A stretch of DNA of 64,000 nt from Salinimicrobium sp. TH3 (GCF_026676115.1 NZ_JAPONB010000001.1:124001-188000), one strand, 5' to 3'. Positions 9,739-18,347 are shown, counted from the stretch's first letter. Program-made: numbers and translations. The notes: generated by a model not told the origin, from the letters alone.

Positions 9739-9941
9739 GGACCACCCCGTCTCCGCTCCGCGGATCCACCCCTCCTTGAAATAAGGAGGGGTGCTTTGCC
9801 TGCAGCTAGCTGCAGGCAGTGTGTAGAATGGGAAACAAAGAATAAAGTTTGAAGAAGAATTCAAAATAGTAAAAAAAACAAAAGCTCCTTCCCTTGCTAA
9901 GGGAAGGTGGATCCGGCGAATAGCCGGAGACGGAAGGGTCC
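9739..9941. repeat. Palindromic element copy 1 (terminal inverted repeats), left of DUF559 pseudogene
   Basis: This is a 203-bp unit whose two ends are imperfect inverted repeats: the left end reads GGACCACCCCGTCTCCG, and the right end, reverse-complemented, reads GGACCCTTCCGTCTCCGG; both then run into GGATCCACC. Internal hairpins are CCCCTCCTT/AAGGAGGGG (9770-9792), TGCCTGCAG/CTGCAGGCA (9797-9818) and CTTCCCTT/AAGGGAAG. It begins 17 bases after the ligase stop. A second copy in the same orientation lies at 10346-10535. The form is that of a MITE- or REPIN-like non-autonomous element. Confidence 0.8.
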
Positions 9942-9982
9942 GTGCTGGAAACAAATCACCCTACCAAAAGACAAAGCTTGTT

Positions 9983-10378
9983 ATGAAAAAGAGAATCCAC
10001 AACAAAAAAAATCTCGAACCCTACCGCAAGAAACTCCGCCACCATGGAACTACTGCCGAGGCCTATCTGTGGACGCATTTGTAGCAAAAGAAGCTGGAGG
10101 GAAGGAAATTCAGGAGGCAGCACAGCATCCTTAACTTCATAGTCGATTTCTACTGCGCAGAAGAAAAGTTGGTTATAGAAGTCGACGGGCAGTATCATAT
10201 GAACCCAACCAATGAGGAAAAAGATGCGGCAAGAACTAAAAAATTAGAAGAATTTAACCTGATGGTGATCAGGTTTGAGAACAGAACAGTATTTGATAAT
10301 TTGGATTGGGTGCTGGAGGAGATAAAAAGAAATTTCAAAAACGACGGGCCACCCCGTCCTTCGGACACCCCTCCTTAA
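9983..10378 (+). pseudogene. DUF559 (Vsr-like) endonuclease, broken by an in-frame TAG
   Basis: From ATG 9983 the frame encodes the start of a DUF559 endonuclease (LEPYRKKLRHHGTTAEAYLW) and hits TAG at 10082-10084. It then continues in the same frame with the rest of the domain: KLEGRKFRRQHSI, VDFYCAEEKLVIEVDGQYH (catalytic D, E, D and H of the Vsr-like fold), then VIRFEN. Full length would be 131 residues, normal for the family, so one nonsense codon (probably once CAG or AAG) is the only lesion. The last 11 codons, including the TAA stop, lie inside the right-hand copy of the palindromic element. The gene and its two flanking repeats sit as a block between ligase and helicase. Confidence 0.85.
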
Positions 10379-10535
10379 AATAAGGAGGGGAGCTTTGGCT
10401 ACAGCTTGCTGGAGCCAGTGTATAGACTGGGAAATAAAGAATAAAGTTTGAAGAAGAATTATAAATGGTAGCACAAATAGCTCCTTCCCTTTTCCAGGGA
10501 AGGTGGCTCCGCCGCAGGCGGAGACGGAAGGGTCC
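10346..10535. repeat. Palindromic element copy 2, right of DUF559 pseudogene
   Basis: This 190-bp unit is a diverged direct copy of 9739-9941. It shares CACCCCTCCTT...AAGGAGGGG, a second hairpin (GGCTACAGC/GCTGGAGCC), the AATAAAGTTTGAAGAAGAAT core and the closing GAGACGGAAGGGTCC. It ends 15 bases before the helicase ATG and donates the stop codon of the DUF559 pseudogene. The strong hairpins could act as terminators or processing sites within the repair operon; that is inference. Confidence 0.8.
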
Positions 10536-10550
10536 AACCGGAGCACAAGC

Positions 10551-13028
10551 ATGAATAACAAACAACTCATAAAACTTGCCGACGACTGGTTCAAATCCCG
10601 GTCCTGGAAATCTTTTGCTTTTCAAAAGGAATCCTGGAAGGCATTTTTGGATGGTAAACACGGACTCCTTAATGCCCCAACGGGAAGCGGAAAGACCTAC
10701 GCCCTCTGGATTCCTATTGTGCTGGACTACATCAGGCAAAATCCAGATTATAAGACCAAACATAAACCCGGCCTTAAGGCTATCTGGATCACCCCGTTGC
10801 GGGCACTTTCGGTAGAAATCGAACAGGCGGCGAATCGGTTCGCCCAGGATATCGGTAGCGGACTCACAGTAGGGATCAGGACGGGAGATACTTCCCAGAA
10901 ATTACGTGCCGCACAGAAAAAACAAATGCCCGACCTGCTAATAACCACGCCCGAAAGTTTGCAGCTGCTACTCGCTTCAAAAGACTATGCAAAGACTTTT
11001 AAGAACCTTAATGCTATAGTCATTGATGAGTGGCACGAGCTGCTTGGGACAAAACGAGGAGTGCAGATCGAACTGGCTCTTTCCAGACTCAAAACTGTGG
11101 CTCCAAAAATGAAGATCTGGGGGATCTCTGCCACCATTGGTAATCTGCAGGAGGCGCGGGAAGTCCTGTTGGGTCCGGGATCGAAAGCCTTTGATAATTC
11201 GGTTTTGATCAGGGCCGATATTAAAAAGAAGATCACAGTGAAATCCATCATTCCGGAGAAGATGGAAACTTTCCCCTGGAGGGGACATTTGGGGCTGCAC
11301 CTCATTGATGAGGTGGTGCCAATCATCCGGAAGTCGAGAACGACGCTGCTCTTTACGAACACCCGTTCCCAATGTGAGATCTGGTTTCAAAAAATACTTC
11401 AGAAATATCCTGAATTCGCTGGGGAGCTGGCCATGCATCATGGCAGTATCAACAAAGAGACAAGGTTGTGGGTGGAGCAGGCGATTCGGGATGAGCAGCT
11501 AAAGGCGGTGGTGGCGACTTCCAGTCTAGATCTTGGAGTGGATTTCGCTCCGGTGGAGACGATCATCCAGATTGGCGGACCTAAAGGTGTGGCGCGATTT
11601 CTTCAAAGGGCAGGTCGAAGCGGACACCAGCCGGGAAAGGAGAGTGTGATCTACTTTTTGCCCACGCACGCCATGGAACTCATTGAGGCTTCTGCATTAC
11701 AAAAAGCTGTTAAGCACACTGTGGTGGAAGATCGTATCCCTTACCTCAATTCTTTTGATGTGCTGGTTCAGTATTTAACCACTCTTGCAGTTTCCGACGG
11801 ATTCTTTCCAAAGGATATTTATCCTGAAGTGAAATCCACTTTCTGCTATCAGGCACTTTCCGAAGAACAGTGGGAATGGCTGCTCAATTTCATCACGCAG
11901 GGGAGTCAAACGCTGCAGGCTTACGATGAATACAAAAAGGTAGAGATCGAAGAGAATGGACTCTTTAAGGTGAACAATAGGGCAGTTGCCATGCGGCACC
12001 GACTACAAATAGGAACCATTGTAAGCGACGCGGTGCTTGCGGTAAAATATCTTGGTGGCGGCTATATCGGCACAATTGAAGAATGGTTCATCTCAAAACT
12101 CAATCCTGGCGATGTCTTTACCTTTGCGGGCAAGAACCTTGAGCTGTACCAGATCAAGAATATGCAGGTGATCGTGAAGAAATCAAAGGTGAAAAATTCC
12201 CGCTTCCCCAGCTGGGCAGGCGGCAGGATGAGCTTTTCGGCACAAATGAGTGAGCTGCTTCGGGAGGAGATGTTTGTTGCTTCAGAAATTGAAGAAGCTT
12301 CTAATGCAGAAACTTCAACCGAACTCCAGGCGATGCATAACATTTTTCAGAGGCAAAAGAGAGAATCCATTATCCCCAAAAAAGATGAATTTCTAATCGA
12401 AACCTTTAAAACGCGCGAAGGATATCACGCTATTTTTTACCCTTTTGAGGGCCGGTTTGTTCATGAAGCCATGGCCAGTCTGCTCGCCTACCGGATAAGC
12501 TTACTGTCGCCCATTACTTTCTCTCTTGCCTTTAATGACTACGGATTCGAACTGCTTTCCGATCAGCAAATCGACATGCAGCAGGTGTTTGACAATGACC
12601 TTTTTTCTGCCGAATACCTCATGGATGATCTTCAGAAAAGTTTGAACTCGACTGAAATGGCCCGCAGGAAATTTCGGGATATTGCTGTCATCGCCGGAAT
12701 GGTCTTCACCGGATTTCCGAATAAGATGATCAAGACCAAGCATCTGCAGTCTAATTCCCAGCTACTTTTCAGCGTTTTCAGGGATTATGAACCGGACAAT
12801 TTATTGTTTCAGCAGGCGTTTAGAGAAACATTCGAGCATCAATTGGAGGAAGGAAGATTAAGATTGGCCATGGAACGCATTTCGGAACAGAAATTGGTTT
12901 GGAAACAATGCGAAAAACCCACACCTTTCGCCTTCCCGATCATTACCGACAGGATGCGTGAGAAATTATCTTCAGAAAAACTGGAGGACCGAATCAAAAA
13001 AATGATGGCTCAATGGGGAGACCTGTAG
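10551..13028 (+). CDS. Ligase-associated DNA damage response DEXH-box helicase (Lhr-like)
   Basis: The 825-residue SF2 helicase has Walker A APTGSGKT at 42-49, ITPLRALS (motif Ia), TTPESL, the DEWH box at 159-162 and SATIGN (motif III). In the second RecA domain it has VATSSLDLGVDF and QRAGRSGHQPG (motif VI). The long C-terminal Lhr-type region (about 400-825) is present. I start at ATG 10551, since upstream in-frame codons lie inside the palindromic element. By family (TIGR04121 type) it is a 3'-5' helicase working with the adjacent ligase, exonuclease and PdeM. Its 3' end comes within 10 bases of the pdeM ATG. Confidence 0.93.
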   Translation: MNNKQLIKLADDWFKSRSWKSFAFQKESWKAFLDGKHGLLNAPTGSGKTYALWIPIVLDYIRQNPDYKTKHKPGLKAIWITPLRALSVEIEQAANRFAQDIGSGLTVGIRTGDTSQKLRAAQKKQMPDLLITTPESLQLLLASKDYAKTFKNLNAIVIDEWHELLGTKRGVQIELALSRLKTVAPKMKIWGISATIGNLQEAREVLLGPGSKAFDNSVLIRADIKKKITVKSIIPEKMETFPWRGHLGLHLIDEVVPIIRKSRTTLLFTNTRSQCEIWFQKILQKYPEFAGELAMHHGSINKETRLWVEQAIRDEQLKAVVATSSLDLGVDFAPVETIIQIGGPKGVARFLQRAGRSGHQPGKESVIYFLPTHAMELIEASALQKAVKHTVVEDRIPYLNSFDVLVQYLTTLAVSDGFFPKDIYPEVKSTFCYQALSEEQWEWLLNFITQGSQTLQAYDEYKKVEIEENGLFKVNNRAVAMRHRLQIGTIVSDAVLAVKYLGGGYIGTIEEWFISKLNPGDVFTFAGKNLELYQIKNMQVIVKKSKVKNSRFPSWAGGRMSFSAQMSELLREEMFVASEIEEASNAETSTELQAMHNIFQRQKRESIIPKKDEFLIETFKTREGYHAIFYPFEGRFVHEAMASLLAYRISLLSPITFSLAFNDYGFELLSDQQIDMQQVFDNDLFSAEYLMDDLQKSLNSTEMARRKFRDIAVIAGMVFTGFPNKMIKTKHLQSNSQLLFSVFRDYEPDNLLFQQAFRETFEHQLEEGRLRLAMERISEQKLVWKQCEKPTPFAFPIITDRMREKLSSEKLEDRIKKMMAQWGDL

Positions 13029-13036
13029 CTTCAAAA

Positions 13037-13675
13037 ATGACAAAAACACTTACCCTCTTTAACCAGACCTTTATTTTACATCCTTCCGGAGCTATGTTTT
13101 GGGAGGAAGAAGACCTGCTGGTGATAAGTGACGTGCACCTGGGGAAGGTTTCTCATTTCAGGAAATTTGGAAGTGCAGTGCCGCAGAAGGCCATTGCCGG
13201 CAATTTCAAAAAAATGGATGAGGTGATCGGCTTTTTTGACCCCTCTAAAATTGCATTTTTGGGAGATCTTTTTCACAGCTCTCTCAATAAGGAATGGCTT
13301 CTTTTTGAGCAATGGATGGAAACCGTTTCTGCTGAAGTTATTCTTGTGGAAGGAAATCACGACATTATTTCTCCGCTGAAGTACGAAGCTCTTGGTATTT
13401 TTATTACTTCGGAAATGACCATAAAGAATTTTCTTTTCACCCACCATCCCGAAGAAAGAGCAGGTTTTTTCAATTTTTCGGGACATATACATCCCGGGGT
13501 GAAGATCAATGGTCTTGGGCGACAACAACTGAAGCTTTCCTGCTTTTTCAAGTCAAAAGATCAGCTCATCCTGCCCGCATTCGGAGAATTCACCGGAAAA
13601 CACATCCTCATTCCGCAAGGAGATGATGAGGTGTATGTGGTGACGAAGGAGGAAGTGATTTGTTTGAATGAATAA
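13037..13675 (+). CDS. pdeM: Ligase-associated DNA damage response endonuclease PdeM
   Basis: The 212-residue calcineurin-like phosphoesterase shows the metallophosphatase motifs in order: SDVHLGK (D, H), FLGDLFHSS (GD), VEGNHDI (GNHD), THHPEE and SGHIHPG (GHxH). This set and the position right after the Lhr-like helicase identify PdeM (TIGR04123 type), a manganese-dependent nuclease/phosphodiesterase. I chose ATG 13037. An in-frame ATG at 13013 overlaps the helicase stop by 16 bases and would add eight residues that the family does not need. Confidence 0.9.
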   Translation: MTKTLTLFNQTFILHPSGAMFWEEEDLLVISDVHLGKVSHFRKFGSAVPQKAIAGNFKKMDEVIGFFDPSKIAFLGDLFHSSLNKEWLLFEQWMETVSAEVILVEGNHDIISPLKYEALGIFITSEMTIKNFLFTHHPEERAGFFNFSGHIHPGVKINGLGRQQLKLSCFFKSKDQLILPAFGEFTGKHILIPQGDDEVYVVTKEEVICLNE

Positions 13676-13727
13676 AATAGAATCAAGGATCTAGAGACTA
13701 GAATCAAGACTTTTTTTAGAGCCTTAT

Positions 13728-13887
13728 ATTGGGCTAAAGCCCTGTTAGAACTTCAAATTTTAACCACAGGCTAAAGCCTGTGGCAATTCAAGGGGTATAA
13801 AACATTGCATTCAATTTCTTAGAGAAATGATGAATTGTCACCGCCTTCAGGCGATCAGAATAGCATTACAAAGGGCTTTAGCCCAAT
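13728..13887. repeat. REP-like palindromic unit (family of the RAYT gene)
   Basis: This 160-bp unit opens with ATTGGGCTAAAGCCCT and closes with its inverted copy AGGGCTTTAGCCCAAT. Inside are the hairpins CCACAGGCTAAAGCCTGTGG and CCGCCTTCAGGCG. The word GGGCTAAAGCCC is itself a near-perfect palindrome. Copies or half copies lie at 13948-14010, 14506-14569 and 14685-14854, and a related array is at 60445-60990. The form matches BIME/REPIN elements mobilised by REP-associated tyrosine transposases. Confidence 0.8.
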
Positions 13888-13947
13888 CTTTGGATCATTA
13901 TAATGAGAGATGAAGGTTTTTATTTTGAGGAGTGGAAAGAAATATAT

Positions 13948-14010
13948 TGAATTGCCTCAGCCTTTAGGCGAGGATCAGAGAAGAGGTAAGCAAAAGGGCT
14001 TTAGCCCAAT
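13948..14010. repeat. REP-like half unit overlapping the RAYT stop codon
   Basis: This is the right half of the REP-like unit: TGAATTGCCTCAGCC, a GCCTTTAGGC hairpin, then AGGGCTTTAGCCCAAT ending at 14010. Its end overlaps the 3' end of the transposase gene, so the last codons and the TAA of that gene are read from the palindrome. Confidence 0.75.
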
Positions 14011-14450
14011 TGTTCATCCTGGAATTTCTTAAAATTGTATTTTTTTATGAATTGCTCATATTCTTCCTGAAATGATTTCTTTCTGTGATGCTCTTCCTGA
14101 TTTTTAATATAGTCTCTTACTCTGTCAATATTAGATTCAGAAACAGAAACAGCGAAATAATCATTTTGCCATTCAAATCTTTCAGAAGTTAAATTGTTTT
14201 TGTTGATCCAATGAGAAGATTCTCCTTTGATCAAATTGATCACCTTTTGAATGGTTTGATCAACTCCTAAAGAGACAAGACAGTGACAATGGTCTGAATA
14301 CCCATTGACGAAATCTACAAATATTCCCTTTGATCTGGCATTTTCTGCTATATGCTGCCACACCTGCTTCCTGAGTTCTAAAGTTTTGAGATGAGGAACT
14401 CTATTTTTGGTGCTCCATACAAAATGGATGTAAATCTTTATGTGAGGCAT
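14001..14450 (-). CDS. REP-associated tyrosine transposase (RAYT, IS200/IS605-like TnpA)
   Basis: The 149-residue Y1-type HUH transposase carries the metal-binding HxH as H54-C55-H56 in SDHCHCLVS. The catalytic tyrosine is probably Y114 in VRDYIKNQEEHH, followed by KKSFQEEYEQF, typical of the Bacteroidota branch of the family. No large IS ends or TnpB are present. Instead it is surrounded by REP-like palindromes (GGGCTAAAGCCC), one of which supplies its stop codon, as expected for a domesticated RAYT. It appears intact. It is placed between pdeM and mfd, with no functional link to either. Confidence 0.88.
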   Translation of the reverse strand: MPHIKIYIHFVWSTKNRVPHLKTLELRKQVWQHIAENARSKGIFVDFVNGYSDHCHCLVSLGVDQTIQKVINLIKGESSHWINKNNLTSERFEWQNDYFAVSVSESNIDRVRDYIKNQEEHHRKKSFQEEYEQFIKKYNFKKFQDEQLG

Positions 14451-14505
14451 GGTGCTTTGCTAATTGGCGGTTGATGAATTTAATAAAATAATCTGATACA
14501 AAAAG

Positions 14506-14569
14506 ATTGGGCTAAAGCCCTTGGGATTTTGTCTTTTTTAACCCCTGGCTGAAGCCAGTGGCAAATCAT
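14506..14569. repeat. REP-like half unit upstream of the RAYT gene
   Basis: This is the left half of the REP-like unit: ATTGGGCTAAAGCCC, then the hairpin CCTGGCTGAAGCCAGTGG and CAAATCATT. It lies 55 bases before the transposase ATG. Together with the half unit at the 3' end it brackets the gene as if the RAYT had been inserted in, or carried by, a split full unit. Confidence 0.7.
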
Positions 14570-14684
14570 TAATCAAAAATGAAAATGATCCTCATTCATG
14601 AATTTCCTCTGCCTTTTTAATTTGAGGCATATTTCACTTCAGTTAATTGAGATTTGGTTTAATGATAATATTTATAAAAAGAGG

Positions 14685-14854
14685 TTGGGCTAAAGCCCTG
14701 TTCTGGATCAACTAATAAACCCCTGGCTGAAGCCAGTGGCAATTCATAGGTTGCAACATAAATTATTTTCAAATTCATGAATTGCCTCCGCTGAATTGCC
14801 TCCGCCTTAAGGCGGAGGACCAGAGAATGATGAGAAATAGGGCTTTAGCCCAAT
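14685..14854. repeat. REP-like full palindromic unit between RAYT and mfd
   Basis: The unit opens with TTGGGCTAAAGCCCTG and closes with AGGGCTTTAGCCCAA. Internal hairpins are CCTGGCTGAAGCCAGTGG and CCGCCTTAAGGCGG, the latter preceded by a short duplication (TGAATTGCCTCCGC twice). A lone hairpin of the same style (TTCAGCTTTAGCTGAA) follows at 14883-14898, directly in front of the mfd promoter box. Confidence 0.75.
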
Positions 14855-14912
14855 CCTTTTCTTTTAACTCTTCCTTAATTCCTTCAGCTTTAGCTGAAAG
14901 GCAATAACTTCT

Positions 14913-14920
14913 TATCTTTG
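14913..14920 (+). promoter_or_regulatory. Putative mfd promoter -7 box (TATCTTTG)
   Basis: TATCTTTG matches the Bacteroidota sigma-A -7 consensus TAnnTTTG exactly and lies 18 bases before the mfd start codon. The expected -33 position falls in the REP-like hairpin TTCAGCTTTAGCTGAA, where TTTAG is the nearest match to TTTG. So the repeat may form part of the promoter. Confidence 0.5.
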
Positions 14921-14937
14921 CACCAAATTTTTATTTT

Positions 14938-17900
14938 TTGAGTAAATCTTCTATTGCCCAAAGCTTTGCACAGTCTGCGCCACAGCAGGATCTGGGGAAA
15001 GCGCTTGCCCTGCCGCGAACTCATGTTGAACTCAAAGGCCTCGTTGGATCGGCACTTTCCTTTGTGGTGGCCAATGCTTTTGAGGAAGCCGAAAAGCCTT
15101 TTTTGCTGATCTTCAATGACAAAGAGGAGGCTGCCTATTATCTAAATGACCTCGAACAGCTGTTGGGCGATAAGAATGTGCTTTTCTACCCCGGAAGTTA
15201 TCGCCGGCCTTACCAACTGGAGGAGACTGATAACGCCAACGTACTTTTGCGGGCTGAGGTGCTTAACAGGATCAACTCCCGAAAGAAACCTGCTTTAATA
15301 ATTACCTATCCCGATGCCCTTTTTGAGAAGGTAGTGACACGGAAGGAACTCGAGAAAAACACGCTGAAGATCAAGGTCGGTGACGAACTTTCCATTGACT
15401 TTGTGAACGAAATCATGTTCGAGTACAAGTTTAAAAGAGTGGATTTTGTAACCGAACCCGGAGAATTTTCGGTGCGTGGGGGGATCCTGGATGTGTTTTC
15501 TTTCAGCAATGACGAACCGTACAGGATCGAGTTCTTCGGAGATGAGGTAGAGAGCATCAGGACCTTTGATGTGGAGACGCAGCTGTCGACAGATCAGGTG
15601 AAGAAGATCACGGTAATTCCAAATGTGGAGCACAAGCGGCTTCAGGAGGTGCGGGAGAGTTTTCTGAAATACATTTCAGAAAAAACGGTGATCTTCAGCA
15701 AGGATACAGAGCTGCTTTATGATCGCCTGGACAAACTCTTCAGCAAAGCCGAAGAAGCTTTTAAAGATCTTTCCGAAGAAATAAAGCATAACGAACCCGA
15801 AGAATTGTTCTGTAATTCGGCACTTTTGAAGGAGCAGATGCAGGAGTATTCACTGGTGGTAACGAATTCCCGTCATCCTGAACTTGTTTCAGGATCTAGA
15901 CCGGAGACAATAGCATTCAGTACTAAACCGCAACCATCCTTCAACAAGAATTTTGAGCTGCTTATTCAGAATCTGAGGGAGAATACGGAAGATGGTTATA
16001 CGAATTATATTTTCTGCGTAAGCGAGCAGCAGGCCAAGCGTTTCCATGACATTTTTGACGATATGGAGGGAGAGGTGAAGTACAAAACCGTGGTGCTTTC
16101 CATGTATCAGGGGTTTATTGATGAGGCTTCAAAAATGATTTGCTACACAGATCACCAGATCTTTGAGCGCTACCATAAATTCCACCTCAAGAACGGTTAT
16201 GCTAAAAAGCAGGCGATCACGCTGAAGGAATTGACCAACCTGGAAGTCGGCGATTATGTAACTCATATCGACCACGGAATAGGGAAGTTCGGCGGACTCC
16301 AAAAGATCGATGTGGAGGGCAAAAAACAGGAAGCGATCAAACTTATTTATGGCGAACGCGATATTCTGTACCTGAGCATCCACTCGCTGCACAAGATCTC
16401 AAAATACAACGGCAAGGACGGGAAGCCGCCTAAGATCTATAAACTGGGCAGCAACGCCTGGAAGAATCTGAAACAAAAGACCAAGGCGCGGGTAAAACAT
16501 ATCGCCTTCAACCTTATCGAATTATACGCCAAGCGCAGGCTGCAGAAGGGCTTTGCCTATGGTCCGGATTCCTATTTACAGCACGAGCTCGAGGCCTCTT
16601 TCCTTTACGAAGACACGCCCGACCAAAGTACCGCCACAGCCGATGTGAAGGCCGATATGGAAAATGAACGGCCCATGGACCGCCTGGTGTGCGGGGATGT
16701 TGGCTTCGGAAAGACAGAGGTTGCCATAAGAGCAGCATTTAAAGCAGTAGATAACGGGAAACAGGTGGCTGTGCTGGTGCCCACAACAATTTTGGCCTTT
16801 CAGCATTACAAGACCTTTACCGAACGCCTGAAGGATTTCCCCGTTACCGTCGATTACCTGAACCGCTTTAGAACGGCAAAGGAAAGAAGGACCACTTTGG
16901 AAGAGTTGGAGAACGGAAAGGTGGATATCGTCATTGGAACGCATAAACTGGTCAATAAGGCGGTAAAATTCAAAGATCTGGGGCTGCTGGTTGTGGATGA
17001 GGAGCAGAAATTCGGGGTGGCTGTAAAGGACAAGCTGAAGACCATCAAAGAAAATGTTGATACCCTCACATTAACCGCAACGCCCATTCCGCGTACATTG
17101 CAGTTCAGTTTAATGGCTGCAAGGGATCTTTCTACCATTACTACTGCGCCGCCAAACCGGTATCCTATTGAGTCGCACGTGATAAGATTCTCAGAAGAGA
17201 CCATTCGCGACGCGATCTCATATGAGATTCAGCGGGGTGGGCAGGTGTTCTTTATCCATAACCGGGTGGAGAACATAAAGGAAGTCGCCGGAATGATACA
17301 GCGCCTGGTGCCCGATGCGAAGATCGGGATAGGGCATGGGCAAATGGAAGGGAAAAAGCTGGAGACTTTGATGCTGAAGTTCATGAATGGAGAGTTCGAC
17401 GTGCTGGTTTCGACCACCATTGTTGAAAGCGGACTCGATGTACCAAACGCAAATACCATTTTCATTAATAACGCCAATAACTTCGGACTCTCAGATCTGC
17501 ACCAAATGCGGGGACGTGTCGGCCGAAGCAACAAAAAAGCCTTCTGCTATTTCATTACTCCGCCATATTCTGCCATGACAGATGATGCCCGGAAGCGAAT
17601 TACTGCCCTGGAGCAATTCAGTGAACTGGGAAGCGGATTCAACATTGCGATGAAAGATCTGGAAATTCGTGGCGCGGGAGACCTTCTAGGAGGGGAACAA
17701 TCTGGGTTCATCAATGAAATAGGCTTTGATACTTACCAGAAGATCCTGAATGAAGCCATCGAGGAACTGAAGGAAAATGAATTCAGGGATCTTTATGAAG
17801 GGAAGGAGACAGAAGATAAAGAATACGTGAAGGATACGCAGATCGACACCGATTTCGAATTGCTGTTCCCGGATGACTACATCAACAACATTTCTGAAAG

Positions 17901-18312
17901 GCTGAACCTCTACACCCAGCTCAATAACCTGAAAACTGAAGAAGAGCTTCAGAAATTTGAGGCCGAACTAATCGACAGGTTTGGAGAACTACCTGCAGAG
18001 GCTGAAGATCTGCTTAACAGCGTCCGTATCAAGTGGATCGCTTCCAAGATCGGGCTCGAGAAGATCGTGATGAAGCAGGGCAAACTGATAGGTTATTTTA
18101 TTGCCGACCAGCAGTCACTTTTCTACCAGAGCAAAGCTTTTACACGAGTACTGCAATACGTGCAAACGCATCCGCACAGTTGTACCATGAAAGAAAAGAA
18201 AACCCGCAGCGGGTTGAGATTGTTGCTGACTTTCGAAAAAGTAACTTCTGTAGATAAAGCTTTAAAAGTGCTTCAGCCACTGGATGTGAAGGTGGCGGTG
18301 GAAGCCCCCTAA
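14938..18312 (+). CDS. mfd: Transcription-repair coupling factor Mfd
   Basis: The 1124-residue protein has the full Mfd layout: a UvrB-like N-terminal module (1-270), the RNA polymerase-interacting domain near 430-500 (VGDYVTHIDHGIGKFGGL), and the translocase with Walker A GDVGFGKT at 586-593, DEEQ, TATPIPRTLQ and QMRGRVGRS. The C-terminal TRCF domain is also present. It releases stalled RNA polymerase and recruits UvrABC. The start is TTG 14938, 18 bases after a TATCTTTG box; no ATG lies nearby that would keep the N terminus. Residues 312-320 (RHPELVSGS) are encoded by an inserted palindrome, in the variable linker after the UvrB-like region. A strong terminator follows. Confidence 0.96.
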   Translation: MSKSSIAQSFAQSAPQQDLGKALALPRTHVELKGLVGSALSFVVANAFEEAEKPFLLIFNDKEEAAYYLNDLEQLLGDKNVLFYPGSYRRPYQLEETDNANVLLRAEVLNRINSRKKPALIITYPDALFEKVVTRKELEKNTLKIKVGDELSIDFVNEIMFEYKFKRVDFVTEPGEFSVRGGILDVFSFSNDEPYRIEFFGDEVESIRTFDVETQLSTDQVKKITVIPNVEHKRLQEVRESFLKYISEKTVIFSKDTELLYDRLDKLFSKAEEAFKDLSEEIKHNEPEELFCNSALLKEQMQEYSLVVTNSRHPELVSGSRPETIAFSTKPQPSFNKNFELLIQNLRENTEDGYTNYIFCVSEQQAKRFHDIFDDMEGEVKYKTVVLSMYQGFIDEASKMICYTDHQIFERYHKFHLKNGYAKKQAITLKELTNLEVGDYVTHIDHGIGKFGGLQKIDVEGKKQEAIKLIYGERDILYLSIHSLHKISKYNGKDGKPPKIYKLGSNAWKNLKQKTKARVKHIAFNLIELYAKRRLQKGFAYGPDSYLQHELEASFLYEDTPDQSTATADVKADMENERPMDRLVCGDVGFGKTEVAIRAAFKAVDNGKQVAVLVPTTILAFQHYKTFTERLKDFPVTVDYLNRFRTAKERRTTLEELENGKVDIVIGTHKLVNKAVKFKDLGLLVVDEEQKFGVAVKDKLKTIKENVDTLTLTATPIPRTLQFSLMAARDLSTITTAPPNRYPIESHVIRFSEETIRDAISYEIQRGGQVFFIHNRVENIKEVAGMIQRLVPDAKIGIGHGQMEGKKLETLMLKFMNGEFDVLVSTTIVESGLDVPNANTIFINNANNFGLSDLHQMRGRVGRSNKKAFCYFITPPYSAMTDDARKRITALEQFSELGSGFNIAMKDLEIRGAGDLLGGEQSGFINEIGFDTYQKILNEAIEELKENEFRDLYEGKETEDKEYVKDTQIDTDFELLFPDDYINNISERLNLYTQLNNLKTEEELQKFEAELIDRFGELPAEAEDLLNSVRIKWIASKIGLEKIVMKQGKLIGYFIADQQSLFYQSKAFTRVLQYVQTHPHSCTMKEKKTRSGLRLLLTFEKVTSVDKALKVLQPLDVKVAVEAP
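15871..15898. repeat. In-frame palindromic insert within mfd (RHPELVSGS type)
   Basis: The DNA CGTCATCCTGAAC-TTG-TTTCAGGATCT forms a hairpin (ATCCTGAA paired with TTTCAGGAT) and is read as RHPELVSGS, a peptide known from palindromic elements inserted in bacterial genes. It keeps the reading frame and falls in a linker rather than a catalytic domain. The following residues (RPETIAFSTKPQPS) also look like added linker. Confidence 0.8.
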
Positions 18313-18347
18313 CCCCCGAAGGGGTAAATTTAATGGAGGAAAAATAA

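Noticed and set aside
10082-10084. Programmed stop-codon readthrough (recoding) in the nuclease pseudogenes
   Set aside because: No conserved stem-loop or recoding context is seen, and the two stops differ (TAG and TAA); nonsense mutation is simpler.
9739-10535. Classical composite transposon
   Set aside because: Flanking units have no transposase, are only ~200 bp, and no clear target-site duplication was found; MITE- or REP-like description fits better.
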